DNA from: Orychophragmus violaceus
Lineage: Eukaryota; Streptophyta; Magnoliopsida; Brassicales; Brassicaceae
Length of the DNA: 64,000 nucleotides
NCBI GenBank assembly: GCA_030180135.1
Contig: CM058235.1
Location: 93,100,535 to 93,164,534, forward strand
Reading direction: 5' to 3'
Position 1 is the first letter of the stretch. Each line of letters starts with the position of its first letter. This document shows positions 33,677 to 44,900 of this stretch, piece after piece. The position numbers and the translations under genes were made by a program. Under the pieces are notes generated by a model that saw only the letters and a program-made list of their open reading frames with translations, had not been told where the DNA came from and did no database searches.

Positions 33677-34567
33677 CTATAAGGTATAACTTGAAGTAAT
33701 AACATGAATACCTGAGGAAGTAGTTTCATACATCAACTTCAACTCCTCATAATCTTCCATGAATTTAATGCAATCTCTTTTCCAATGCCCAGTCTCTTTA
33801 CAGTAGTAGCACTTACCAACGTAAGAGGTATCTGACTCGGGCTCAGAAGACACACGCTTGCCATGATTCAAAATCTGGACAACTTTGTCTTCACCCTTGT
33901 CAGCATTAGGTTTAGTAAACCTACCCTTCTCCTTCATGAGATTGTACAGGGTACTCTTCACGTTTGGCTCAACTGTCTTGAGCATATCATGCAGTTCAGT
34001 CAACGTCTTCGTTAAGCCTTTCTTGATATAGTTCCTTACGAACTTATCATAGCTTGACGGCAGTGACTGCAGAATGATCTCAGTTGCCAATTCTTGGCTA
34101 ACTGGATAATCCAGTTTCCTCAGGTTATCAATGTAACCCATCGTTTTACTGACATGAGGACTTACTGGATGATCATTTGGTAGCTTGCAGCTAGTGAGAG
34201 ATTTAACCAACTGGTATCTCTCCACTCTTATCTGCTCCTGAAATCTCAATTTCAGGCTGCTGATCATCTCTATTGGCAACTCCATGTTCTCATATTGCTT
34301 CTGCAAGTCTGAGTCCATGGTAGCCAATATCAGACCACGCACATCTACCTCATCATTATAATGCTTATTCCAAGCATCATATACTGCATGAGTGGCCTTG
34401 GATCCGATCCTCTCGGGGAGAGCTCTCTCAAGGACATAGTCCTTTCTCTCATGCCTGAGAACTAGCCTCAGGTTCCGCGACCAAGTCAAGAAATTTGATC
34501 CGTTCAGTTTGTCCTTCTCAAGGACAGACCGGATCGAGAAAGTGTTTTGATTGTTTGTGCTCGTCAT
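33677..34567 (-). CDS. Gag of Cop-f (296 codons, intact ORF)
   Basis: Over 90% identical to the Cop-e Gag by eye but without the seven-residue duplication. Family start MTSTNNQNTFSIRSVLEKDKL, zinc knuckle CYYCKETGHWKRDC near residues 252-265, and the same terminal TSSYTL-stop at the protease border. An intact Gag behind a dead pol suggests Gag (or its RNA) matters for mobilisation in cis. Confidence 0.88.
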   Translation of the reverse strand: MTSTNNQNTFSIRSVLEKDKLNGSNFLTWSRNLRLVLRHERKDYVLERALPERIGSKATHAVYDAWNKHYNDEVDVRGLILATMDSDLQKQYENMELPIEMISSLKLRFQEQIRVERYQLVKSLTSCKLPNDHPVSPHVSKTMGYIDNLRKLDYPVSQELATEIILQSLPSSYDKFVRNYIKKGLTKTLTELHDMLKTVEPNVKSTLYNLMKEKGRFTKPNADKGEDKVVQILNHGKRVSSEPESDTSYVGKCYYCKETGHWKRDCIKFMEDYEELKLMYETTSSGIHVITSSYTL

Positions 34568-36365
34568 AGCTGAAATTTAGAGATAAATAGAGTTTTAGTT
34601 ATTTAGTTCATAAAAGAGTAATCTTAACAACTTATAAGAAAACTCGCATTGCATTCAAAATTTCTTTGTTCAACCTCATAAGAATGCAATGATTCCGAGA
34701 CCCATGTTCAGCTAATTCCAAAGTGGGCCACTGGCCGTCACCCAGAATTAACTTTACTTGGTAAGCATACACACAGCTAGTTATAACCATATAACTCTCG
34801 GTTGTGGATTGGGCCCAAGGCCCAATTCACCAGATGTCTCAAGGCCCGGGACTCCCGATGGCCCAGTCAAGGAAACCAATCTCTTATAGCCAAATAATCA
34901 CTAATCTCTGGGACTCCCAATGAAATTAGTGACTATATACTACTTTACTTACGCAAAAACAGACACCTCACACTGTAAGCCATATCTATAATTGAATAAG
35001 CGTTAAGTAGCTGACAAGATTGGGCAAGACATCCAAGCTTGATATTGGTTTTGAGGATTTTAGGTTTTATTTCCAAAAATAGAAGATTACTATTTTGGGA
35101 AACTTACTTATTTTAGAAACTTTCTAAATTTAGTAACATACTAAAAATAGAAATTTCTAATTTAATATTTTATAAATATTTTCGGGTTGGGTCACAAATT
35201 ATAGGCCCAATTCTTGGCCCAAGACCAAAGAATTCCAGTTGGCCCAATAATTTGACATAACCGAGTCGGTTTATTAATTCTGGTCCAAGACCAAATTAAC
35301 TATCAAAACCATCGGTTATTTACTAAACCAGACCAGCTCTAAATTATTTGGTCCAACCAAATCAAACTTAGACCAGCCTTCGGTTTAGGTTAAAATTCAA
35401 TTTTTGAATTTCAATCCGGTTTAACCAGAAATTAAATAATACCATGTATTAAATAATTTCTAGCAAACCGCGATTCGGGTTAACCGCTTGAACCACCAAT
35501 TAAATTGGATCGGTTCAGTTAAATCCAAAACCGGGAAGAAACACCTAGTGTTTTAGCCAATTTTGATTTAACTTGCGGTTTAAGGCTTTTTAAACACACG
35601 ATTAACCGCCAATTAAATGGACCGGTTAATCGGTGTGGTTTGGGCAACGAACCGCGAAGCTCGGTTTAACCGATTGACTATTCGCGGGACGTAAAAATTT
35701 AACGGGCCAAACGATCGGATCCAAGATCCAACTCGGCCCATTGACGCATGATCCGTTACACGGCCTCACGATCAAATGATCTATCTCGGCCCAAACGATC
35801 ACGCTTGTCATTCGGCTCATGGTCGAACGGCCCAAGCAATCGGCCATCATGCACGATCCACGGTATCGGCCCACGGCTCAGCAGTCATCGATCGTCTCGA
35901 TCTCACATAACTTACGTGACAAGAGACACAAGCGATCGATAACAAGCCATGATCACACGATCACATGCCTTTCACGCAGCCCATGGCGAATGTTACTCGA
36001 TCCATGATCGATTACCTTACACAATCACGCGGCCAAAGACAAAAGTGATTAGGGCATAGATCACATATGATCTCACGATCACATGCCTTTCACGCAGCCA
36101 ATGGCGAACGTAACTCGATCCATTTTGTGCCCTAACCCATTCCACGTCATTACATCGGCCACATGATAATTAACCTTATTGATCAGTCAATGCATGCGAT
36201 TGACGGCAATAAGTTTAAGATCATAACCGAGACCTTATGCGATCGTATTAGGGCTAAAATGCCGAATAGGGTTTATAATTTGATCTTAATCAATTTTAAC
36301 ATAATTGATTCAAAAACCTTTAAACACCCTATATGATCCAAATTACATGCAACCTAATGAACCTG
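34568..36365 (-). mobile_element. Cop-f leader
   Basis: About 1.8 kb untranslated, different from the leaders of Cop-c and Cop-d in its distal part: GATC-rich (35700-36050) with a direct repeat of about 50 bp beginning CACGATCACATGCCTTTCAC (near 35954 and 36074). The proximal part (34620-35050) resembles Cop-e. Short ORFs at 35626-36007 are on both strands and look accidental. Confidence 0.7.
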
Positions 36366-36377
36366 GCTCTGATACCA
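36366..36377 (-). other. Primer-binding site of Cop-f (tRNA-iMet type)
   Basis: TGGTATCAGAGC on the minus strand next to the 5' LTR. Confidence 0.93.
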
Positions 36378-36378
36378 C

Positions 36379-37114
36379 TGATAGATTTTATTGTTTTTCA
36401 AGGTTTAATTCACCAAATTACAACCTAACAATAATCCTTATTCGGATCTAGATTGTTGTAACTGAATCATAAACACAAACATGATCTTTACCTTTGCAGC
36501 GGAATGATTGGTGGTAATGACAAGATCAGATTAGAACAGATGAATCACCTATTCCTCCTTGGTATCCACACTCTTACAAGCAGGGGATGGCTGCTAGACC
36601 GGATGTGGAATGGATCAACAGAGAGAGACTAGAGAGAGAAGCAGGGAGCCGCGGCCACAAGCTATCAAAATCGCCAGCCAAAGGGAGAGTTAGGGTTTGC
36701 AACTTAAGTTGCAATCTTAATTAATCCCTTCATGGGCCCTAGGAATTATCCTAATGGCCCATTATTATTTTGTCTCTCATTAATGGCCCAAGTCATTAGA
36801 CTAATGGCACATTAATCTTTTTGGGCCCAAGACACAAATCAGACAAAAGCCTATTTGTTGTCTGCCCAACTCTCTGTACAAATACAGTAAATGCCTTAGC
36901 ATCTTACCGTATTAATTCCATCATAACATTCCCGTTAGCTATGGTGTGTGACCCTTTGGGATCATACAATACTGGTAATAAGTCCTAAACTTATAGATCA
37001 AGAGCGGACTCTAGCAAGCCATCATGATCACCCAGTATTTATGACTTATGTCTGATCTCGACATTTATCATACTTTCTAGAGATAGTACAGTAGATTTCA
37101 GGACATTCCCAACA
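36379..37114 (-). repeat. 5' LTR of Cop-f (736 bp)
   Basis: Pairs with 29591-30326. Confidence 0.94.
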
Positions 37115-37119
37115 GAAAC

Positions 37120-37471
37120 AAGGATGTTTGCAAATGTAGGCAAGGAAGTTTGGCCTAAACCCACTACTTATGGATCATTCCGTGAGCACATGGGATGCGC
37201 TCAAAAGGAGGGGGTGGATAGAGCTATTGGAACTCCTTCTATGACCATGAGGACTGAGTATGTTGGGTCCAAATCTTTGAAGAAGCTGAGCATTGATAAG
37301 GAAAAAGCTCCAAAAGAAAGGGTTGTGGATATGGTGACAAAGATGCCTCCGAAGGTTGTAAAGGCTTCGATCAGTCCAAGGTTCCAAGCTGGCTCGGTTA
37401 ATCTCAGTGAGCTGACTTCTCAGGTCCTAGCCATCAATCTTGATGGCAGGCCACACTCTCCAACCGCCTAA
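37120..37471 (+). pseudogene. Gyp-1 gag-pro ORF, last part and stop
   Basis: In frame with the end of the previous segment once Cop-f and one GAAAC are removed. Encodes about 115 residues (FANVGKEVWPKPTTYGSF ... HSPTA) and ends at TAA 37469-37471. It shows no RT or integrase motif, so the Gyp-1 product was Gag plus protease plus a lysine-rich tail. Confidence 0.75.
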
Positions 37472-39451
37472 AAACCGGTTTGCAAAAGTCGAGCTTAACG
37501 ACTCTTAAAAAAAGCGCACTTGGGAGACATTCCCATGTTTATCCTTGTACATATGATCTTTTGCTTGTTATTTTGATGTTTTTCTTTGAGTTTTATCAGG
37601 TTTTGGTCATTAGGTGAGGTTGCGGACTCGTTGGTATTAAGTAAAGGCCATGGGAATGAAAGAAGAGGATACAGGGAGTCAGTATCGGGTTCCGTGTCGG
37701 TTGTCCAGGCCGATACGGACCTCCCAGGAATTAATCCGAGACATCATATCGGTTGGCGTATCGGTCGGCCAAGCCGATACGCCCCTCTGCGCCCAGGTAA
37801 CACTCCACCCTTGTTTACAGCTCGTTTTTCCTTTCTTTCATTGCATTTTGTTTGTTTTCGGTCTTTCTTCCTCGCTTCTTTCACACAAGGGACTGTGTGA
37901 TTTAAGTTTGGGGGAGAGACCAGTTGCTAATCATGTTTCTTTCGATCTTATTTTTCTTTTCTATCACTTGAGTCTCATGCATTTCATTTATGACATAAAA
38001 AAAACCAAAAAAATTGAAAAAGTTCAAAAAAAAAGAAATTCAAAAAGAAAGCATGTAGTTGCACTTGCATCATAGGATCGAGTCTAGTTGCATCATATAG
38101 GACGCATGCATAGGGAGCAATGATTGAATTTCCTTGTAAGCCTGATTGATTGATGACTTGTTCATTATGCTAGTTGTTTGAGCTAGTTGATTGTCCTAAG
38201 ATTGCAATTCAAGAAAGGCTAGAAAGTTAAGACGAACCATGCTCGGATTGCTTGCTTTGAAACTTGATTTGAAACTGGAATAAGCTTTGAATTGACACTA
38301 TCTCTACCTAAGTGAGAACTTAAATGATGACATCTAATTATCTTACTCATTCTTTGTGTGCTAAACTCATGGATACTCTGAAAATATTCAAGCATTCTTA
38401 TCCCTTTTACCACTCTCGATTGCTTGAATAGACCCCACACCTTTCACCACCCTTCTTTCAAACCATAAACACTCTTGTTGAGAGGTAGGCCTATTTTTCT
38501 TGAATGAGCTAGGTAAAAAGTGTTGAGTATGAGGCGACTAGGGAAAATTTCCATATAGTGCAAGCTCAACACCTTTAGCTTTGCAATAGGCTAGAATCAA
38601 TGTTTTGGGAGGAATTAGGAATGGAAGAAGAGAGTAAAGAATGGGAAGAATGAAAGGGATCTTGGTTGGGATCTTATGTTTGTTGGCAAAATGTGTTAAA
38701 AGAAGAAAAGCTCTTATGCGTTTAAAGAAAAGAAAAGTGTCTCATATTTTGAAATAAAAAGAAGCCAAAGGCTCAACTTAAAGAAAGAAAAGAGACCATT
38801 GCTAAAAAAAGATTTGAGCTAAGTTAAAAAGAAAGATGTGCCACTGTTTGAAAAGTCTTTATTGATCCTTAGGGAGTTTATACGAAAAGTGTTTGATTGA
38901 GAAAAGGGGATGAGGCAAAAATAGCCTTGGTCAAGGGTAGTATCCATTTAGGTGGGCTAGACTAGGAGAAGAAGTAATTGGGGTATGGGTAGATGGAAAT
39001 CAACCTAGTATGCACCAATTGCCTCTAACTCTTAGCATTTTACTATAGCTCATTCACTTCTTTATGAGAGAACCTTCATGCTTTTGGAGTAAACCCCTCT
39101 TTTGATTGAGATCACTTTAATCTCAAAACCTTGTCCCTTTGCCAAATGAGTTTGATCACCTTGAATTGAGTAAGATCCACTTGAAAACCTAATGAATGTT
39201 AAAGAGCTAGTTGATAGGAATGCTTGTCTAGGTTGAGAATTGAGCTAAGAGTTTTGTCTTGATGAGCATGGCTAAATTTTTGGAGTAAGCCTTACTTGGT
39301 TACATCTTGGTGATGTTGACTCGAATTGGAACTTGTTGATCTCGGTTTTGTCTTTGGATATGAGCTCCCGCCTTCAAATCTTTCTCCCAATTTGCTTTGA
39401 TGGTCTTATGCTTGCTTGTGGACAAGAAAGGTTTACGTTTGGGGGAATTGA
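37472..39451 (+). mobile_element. Gyp-1 3' internal non-coding region with two polypurine tracts
   Basis: About 2 kb with no gene. A first purine tract TTTAAGTTTGGGGGAGAGA lies at about 37900-37918, and the functional-position tract TTTGGGGGAATTGA at 39438-39451 abuts the LTR. TATCGG/CCGATA inverted repeats like those of the LTR occur at 37683-37790. An A-rich stretch is at 37996-38050. Short ORFs here lack domain signal. Confidence 0.7.
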
Positions 39452-40885
39452 TGTTCATACATTTTCATATATTTAGACTTGTATATAGTTCTTGTTTTGA
39501 CTTCATTTCACCATCATTCATACCATTTTGTCGATCATTGTTGCATCTAGAGTATAGAGGTGTCTAGGATTAGGAATAGGCATTTTAGACTTGCATTTGG
39601 AGTGTTTCTTGTGTTTTGCAGGTGATTGGAGGTGCCTAGGAGCATATGCGAGTTTGGAAGTGGAGTCTATAGATCAAAGGACTAAGGAAGAACCAGCTAG
39701 AAGCCGTATCGTTGTGAATATCGGCCAAGCAAGCCGATACAGTTCCTCGACCAAAGACCATGAGTCCATATCGGGATGCATATCGACTGGCAGACCGATA
39801 CAGACTCTCGGATTAATTTTTGTGCATCCGTATCGGTTGGCGTATCGGTTTAGCCAATCGATACGCACCTTCGATGAGAAAATCTGAGAGCTCATATCGG
39901 CCAGCATATCGACCTGGCTGGCCGATACAGAAACTGTCTTGGATCCGGGTCAACACCCGGTTTGTTCCGGGTTGACCCGGTTCGCACCATATTGACTATT
40001 TAAGCCAAAAACCTATTTTCATTTGTTTCTTAAGCTTGTTTTGTTGCAAACATCTTTTTGTAAGAACAAGATTGATTTTTGATTAATCTAGTACTCTTTT
40101 CTTGTGATTTATTCTTTGAATCTTTCATACTTTCTCTAATATCCTATGATTAACATTATCTCTATGGATTTTGTTAATCACATGATGATTAGTGAGTAGT
40201 TCTTCATAGGTCTTATGGGTTAGGTAGGATTAGGTTGATTAGGGGTGATCAATGGATTTCTAATGTTTGATTGTTTAAAACCTCGTCTATCAAAGTGTGT
40301 TTAATGCCTAATTAGCCTTGATCACGTTGATTAGGATGTTTAGGATTTCTTGCTCACCATGTGCTCGATGAAATTCCAGTTTCTAGCTTTGATAAGACTT
40401 TCACATTCTAGCACATGAAAATGGATGTTTAGAGTGATTGTTGGCTGTTTGGAACTTGTTTGAATGCTTGCTTGATTTTAATTCACAAATGAGAATTTGT
40501 TCTTGGATTAGGATTAAGTAAAGAGATTAGTATTAAGAGATTAAACTGATCAACTTGTTGTGTTCCTTGCTAGGAGGTTAGCTTCTTTGAAGTTTAAATT
40601 AGGGTCCTTGATCATCCTGAGTTACCTATCCGTTGACCTTAACCCTTAGGCCTTATCCTCGTCTTTAATTGTTAAGAATTCATTTTGTTTGCTTGTTTTT
40701 GTTTATTTCTATTTGAATTGTTTTCGTTAGGATTGTTATAACAAAAACTTAATTGGGTGATTTGACTCTAGAGGTTTAGTGTGTTCTTATTGGTTTTATC
40801 CGTCCCAAAAAGGTTCGATACCTCAAGGCTACACGCTAAGCTTGAGGAATTGGTACCTCAAAGGATTGCAAAATCCTTGTTATGA
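39452..40885 (+). repeat. 3' LTR of Gyp-1 (about 1434 bp)
   Basis: Starts TGTTCATACATTTTC; the last bases read TTGTTATGA where the 5' LTR has TTGTTATCA. Uninterrupted, it preserves the empty sites of Cop-c (GTTGATTAGGGG near 40231) and Cop-d (GTTGATTAGGATG near 40327). The flanks share only TGAT (4137-4140 and 40883-40886), so the target duplication is not clean. Confidence 0.9.
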
Positions 40886-41471
40886 TCGGCCTCGAACGCT
40901 GGAGGGTCCTGTGCCTTCAACGCTGCAATCATCTCAAGGTTACTGTTCGTTTCGATAAAATCGCAGTGCCTCTTTACGGCCGAGGTCAGCTTGGAAAAAA
41001 ATTTGTGAAGCTTCTTAAAATGGGACGAGAACTTATCAAACATTCCTTTCGTCCCTTTCTTGGTCGCCTCCTTCATAGCGCCACCACGGGAAGAATTCTC
41101 CTCCACAAGCTTCAGCTTCAAAGCCTCAGCTTCAGCAAGAGCCTCCGCCTTTTCATCATTAATGGAGCGCCGCGCCTCCTCAAACTCGGTCGCTTGTAAT
41201 TCATGCGCAGTTTTTAATTCAGAAAGAGAAAGCTCCAATTTCTATTATCGGTCAGATGTTTGCGGAATAATTCGTTAGCTCCACGGATTTCGTTCTCGGA
41301 TTCGGCGGCCTGCCTGTTCACCGACGCCCATGCCTGAAACAAGAAAAATGTATGCACATCGGTAACCGAACACGGCAGTCAAAGAGGAAAAGATCTCTAC
41401 CTTTAAGAAATCCTGGTCTGCATAGGTAAGCAAGGCGCCACAAGACATATCCCCATACTGGACCGGAACAT
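40886..41471 (-). pseudogene. 5' part of the coiled-coil gypsy-associated protein gene, split by Gyp-1
   Basis: Minus strand. A first exon (41401-41471) reads QYGDMSCGALLTYADQDFLK and ends at a GTAGAG donor; a 67-nt intron (41334-41400) ends TTTCAG; a second exon (41333-40886) reads AWASVNRQAAESENEIRGANEL, then after a frameshift near 41238 SELKTAHELQATEFEEARRS and a long charged coiled coil up to AFEAD. The upstream part is cut by the LTR at 41472. Resembles plant Transposase_28-type ('putative gypsy type transposon') proteins in style; I cannot confirm the family. Confidence 0.5.
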
Positions 41472-43089
41472 TGTAACGCCCCCTTCCCGTTTACCGCTGA
41501 CCGACGAGCTGACCGGCCAACAATCAAACAAGAACATGACCGATCGAACCCGAGCAGCCATACGAGAAGAGTTTGTCACAATACGAAGCCAAAGGTAGTC
41601 CGGTTTGAGAAAAAGGCTCGAACCAAACCGTCCTTAACTTCGTTTACCTCATTTCCACGATACAAAGCTTTTCAACCTGTACCGCTTCAACGAGTTGTGT
41701 TCGGTTCGGACGAAACCGTATATCAGGGAATTATTCCATTTTTATTACTTAAAAATATAAATCTTATTCACATCAATATCCGGTTCAATACAAATCATTT
41801 AACTGGGCCCATAGAAACCGAAAACAAAAGTAAAGTCAAAATGCATAAACGACAAACCGATGCCAAATTATCGACCCACCAAAGATTAAGCCCAATAACG
41901 AAGACGACCTAACTCGGTGAAGCTCACGCTGACCTGTATCAAAAGAGAAAGATATGATTAGTACAAATTAACACATTTTGATAAAAGGAAGAAGATAAGA
42001 CGAATTTCCAAAAATGAAGGAAAATCCAAGAGTATATGGACTTAACGTTATTATATTATAGAGAAACTAGGAAACAACTCTAATTCGATTGATATAAATA
42101 TACTATCCATGTGCGGAAAAAAATTATCATGAATCATTGTACTAAAAATTCTTTAAAGAAGAGAAATCGATCCTGATTTCAAACTCTAATCTTATATATA
42201 AAAGATGAAGAGGGGTCTCTCTCAAGCTGCCACATCAACTCCCTCTTCATTGTTCCAATCATTAATTAATTTTTCAAATCATCATTACTCAAATAAATCT
42301 AAAATCAACTAATTAAAATCATTTAATTTAAATATAATTAGTTAAAATTATTAAAACATAAATATAAATTAATTTGAAAATAAAATTTAATATAAAGTTT
42401 CATAAATAAATAAATATTATATATTATAAGATTTAAATACATCATTTATATTTTATACAATGAATAAACAAATATAATTAAATCTTAATATAAGTGGAAA
42501 TATAAAAATATAAAAACTAAAAATAAATATAAAATAATAAAAAAGTTTTAAATAAAATTATAACAAAAATATTTAATAAATAATAGAATTAGTAATTATT
42601 AGGAATGTAATGAAAGATGTGATAAAAGAGATAAGATGATGATAGAAACAAAGAAATAATTTAAATATACAAATAAGAGATTTAACGAAATTCAATATAA
42701 TAAATAAAAATTTAAAATATTATTATAATATTAAAATTGGGATAACGCAAAATGTATAAATAACAAATACATATATTTTAAATAATTCATAAAAAAAAAT
42801 AAAAGCATGATAAAAAGTTGAAGAAAATAAAAATTAAAAAAAAATCATAAAAAATTGATAATAAAAAATTATAAAACATATTAGTATTCACAATAAATAT
42901 CAAAAATATATTAAATATTTATAATAAAACAAAATCAGCGCATTTGCGCGGGTTCTCTCCTAGTATTATTAAAACGACTACGTTTTCGGTTTTTCTGTTA
43001 TTATTTATTAGATCATTAAGTCTAATTATCCAAATTTTCAGTCTCGATTAATTCATTTAATTAATCTTTGTCGAAATTTGGCTTCAACA
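41472..43089 (-). repeat. Probable solo LTR of another Gypsy family, carrying a Helitron
   Basis: Minus strand starts TGTTGAAGCCAAATTTCG and ends GGAAGGGGGCGTTACA, terminal features of plant Gypsy LTRs. No internal domain is attached on either side, so it looks like a solo LTR. The flanking pentamers (AACAT and GTATC) do not match, so the borders are uncertain. Interrupted by the Helitron at 42190-42963. Confidence 0.45.
42190..42963 (+). mobile_element. Non-autonomous Helitron (774 bp)
   Basis: 5' end TCTTATATATAAAAG, 3' end with the small hairpin GCGCATTTGCGC followed about ten bases later by CTAG, and insertion between A (42189) and T (42964), all as for plant Helitrons. The interior is extremely AT-rich and non-coding. 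No RepHel gene, so it relies on an autonomous partner. Confidence 0.75.
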
Positions 43090-43356
43090 GTATCTTTTGG
43101 TAAAACATCATTTCTAATCATATATAGATTAATCTTTTATTATATTAAGTTGTTCGTTCGATCAGCTTAGGAGACTGATAAATCAACGTTTTTTTGTTAA
43201 CATGGGACATTATCCCTTATAAATAAGGGAGCCATGAGCGATGTGAAATATGAAATCCTAAAATAGGCTTTGATAGGGTTGCTAAGATTGTTAGAATAAA
43301 CCAATCACCGTTGACAAGGAAAAACAAAAACAAAAAAAACAATCACCGTATGTATT
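43090..43356. other. Intergenic spacer, no gene seen
   Basis: AT-rich. One perfect inverted repeat CCCTTAT/ATAAGGG near 43213-43228. CAATCACCGT occurs twice (43302 and 43341), the second next to the LINE tail and so possibly part of its target duplication. Confidence 0.4.
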
Positions 43357-44620
43357 TTTTTGGCGTCAAAATCATCTCTTATTAACCATTCAAATGGGGC
43401 TAGTATCAACTAGCCTCAGTTGCGAGTGTTGGTTTACAAGAGAGAAAGTTTCATCTCGTGCTCGTGCACTTTTAACAAGACCATCCACACGTACATTTAT
43501 ATTTCTAAAAATAAAGGATAGTCTAAAATCGTGAAAATCAGTACGTAGAACTCTAAAGACATCCATATATGCTGCCAAAGTTGGCCATTCTTCCTCCTTC
43601 TCAATCATACGCGTGAGTTGTTCACAATCCGACTCGAAGAGTATGTCACAAATTTGTCTATCTTTCATCTCTTCCATAGCCCACAATAGACCTTCAAATT
43701 CGGCCTTCAATGGCGATTTGCAGTTCATGCAACCTTGTGCTCCGGTTAGTAGAAGTCGTTTTCCATCTTGTACTGTCAAGCCAAGTCCCGGCGTGTTCGC
43801 CTCCAAGGTCCAGGAAGCATCGAATCTACATCTCCATCTTGTGGTAGTATCCGGTTCCGAGCTTACTTGAGATTCCACGGTTACTTCCTCATCTTCAATT
43901 TCCTGTGTGCATTGTGCAATCTTCCACGATTGTGCTTCGTGCATTGCAAGTTGTACTGTATATTCTGGAGATACATATTTTCCTTCAAAAACCTTTGCGT
44001 TCATGGCTTTCCAGATGTACCAAAACGTCCATGGAAAAACTTTCAGATCTTGATATGGAACTCCTTGATCTCTCGCTCTCCAAAGAAGGTAGTCGAAATT
44101 GCAGAACAGAGCTGTACTCGGGAATAGACCCGGATTTGACGAAATCGTGGATATTTCCCAGACTTGAATAGCAGAAGGGCATTCAAAGAAAATGTGGTTA
44201 ATGGTCTCTGCCTCTCGCCAACCAATTGCTCGTCTTACCTTGCAGTCTCTCCTGAATGTATGCAAAGACTTCTTTTTCGATCCACAAATCTGTTCCGGCA
44301 TTCCGAGATACATCCCCATTCCTCCTTCTTTATGTATTCCGATTGATCGTTTGAGATCTGTTTTTCGGGACGCTACGACCTTAGAACCGAACATAACTGA
44401 AGATTTGGATTTATTCAGTTGTTGTCATGAGGTGAAACCGTATACGTCGATAATACGCATGAGCTCTTCGCATTGGTGTTGGTCTGCTTTACAAAAAAAA
44501 TAGGCTATCATCCGCAAAGAGGAAATGTGAAATTGGGGGACATGGCCGAGCAATTTTCATTCCTTCGATCTTTTTTGTGCGCTCAGCTTCCTTGATCTTA
44601 CCATTTTCATTCTTTTATCA
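43357..44620 (-). pseudogene. LINE retrotransposon 3' part with internal deletion (RT end, zf-RVT, RNase H)
   Basis: Minus strand. From about 44620: KIARPCPPISHFLFADDSLFF, the RT catalytic FADD box of plant LINEs, then after a frameshift and a TGA the ORF 44394-43390 (334 codons). That ORF reads KEGGMGMYLGMPEQ (RT C-terminal side), then jumps straight to the zinc-binding zf-RVT remnant (AETINHIFFECPSAIQVWEIS), losing most of the linker, and ends in an RNase H-like domain (RFDASW, KAEFEGLLWAMEEM, ESDCEQL, NVRVDGLVKSAR). A short A tail (T run at 43357-43363 on plus) marks the 3' end. Upstream RT, endonuclease and ORF1 are absent. Confidence 0.8.
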
Positions 44621-44860
44621 ATTTTTTATTTATTTAGAGCATCCACATCAGTTAATACTCATGTTAGTATCTAAACAATTAAAATATTAAAATTTAGAAT
44701 CTAATTTAATTATACAATTCAATTTTAAAACTGAAAACAATGAACCAATTAAAACATGACAAATATGAGTGAAATTTTTTAATAAGATCTAAGAGGTTTT
44801 TGTTTGAGAACCCCTCATCTCTCTTTCTCATATTTTATTTATTTTGTCTTTTATTTTAAA
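44621..44860. other. AT-rich spacer, no gene seen
   Basis: Begins near GAGCATCCACATCAG, a word common at the edges of small Brassicaceae repeats, but I found no matching second end. Confidence 0.3.
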
Positions 44861-44900
44861 CTAGGTAGGTACACGCGCTACGCTGCGGATTTTTTATAAT
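44861..44900 (-). mobile_element. 3' end of a second Helitron, minus strand
   Basis: On the minus strand: CCGCAGCGTAGCGCG, a GC-rich hairpin-like word, then CTAG (44861-44864) followed by T. This matches the Helitron 3'-end pattern. The body would extend to higher coordinates; I could not find its TC start, which could lie anywhere up to the captured gene fragments near 50 kb. Confidence 0.5.

Larger units (their letters stand above)
29591..37114 (-). mobile_element. Cop-f: Copia element with intact gag and decayed pol (7.5 kb)
   Basis: Target duplications GAAAC at 29586-29590 and 37115-37119. Two 736-bp LTRs with about seven to nine differences (about 99%). Reads on the minus strand. Its internal coding part is a close relative of Cop-e (same gag-terminating TAG, same RT deletion) but the LTR and leader are different. 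Confidence 0.95.

Noticed and set aside
35626..36007. ORFs in the Cop-f leader
   Set aside because: Overlapping on both strands in a GATC-rich repeat; no domain and inside an untranslated leader.
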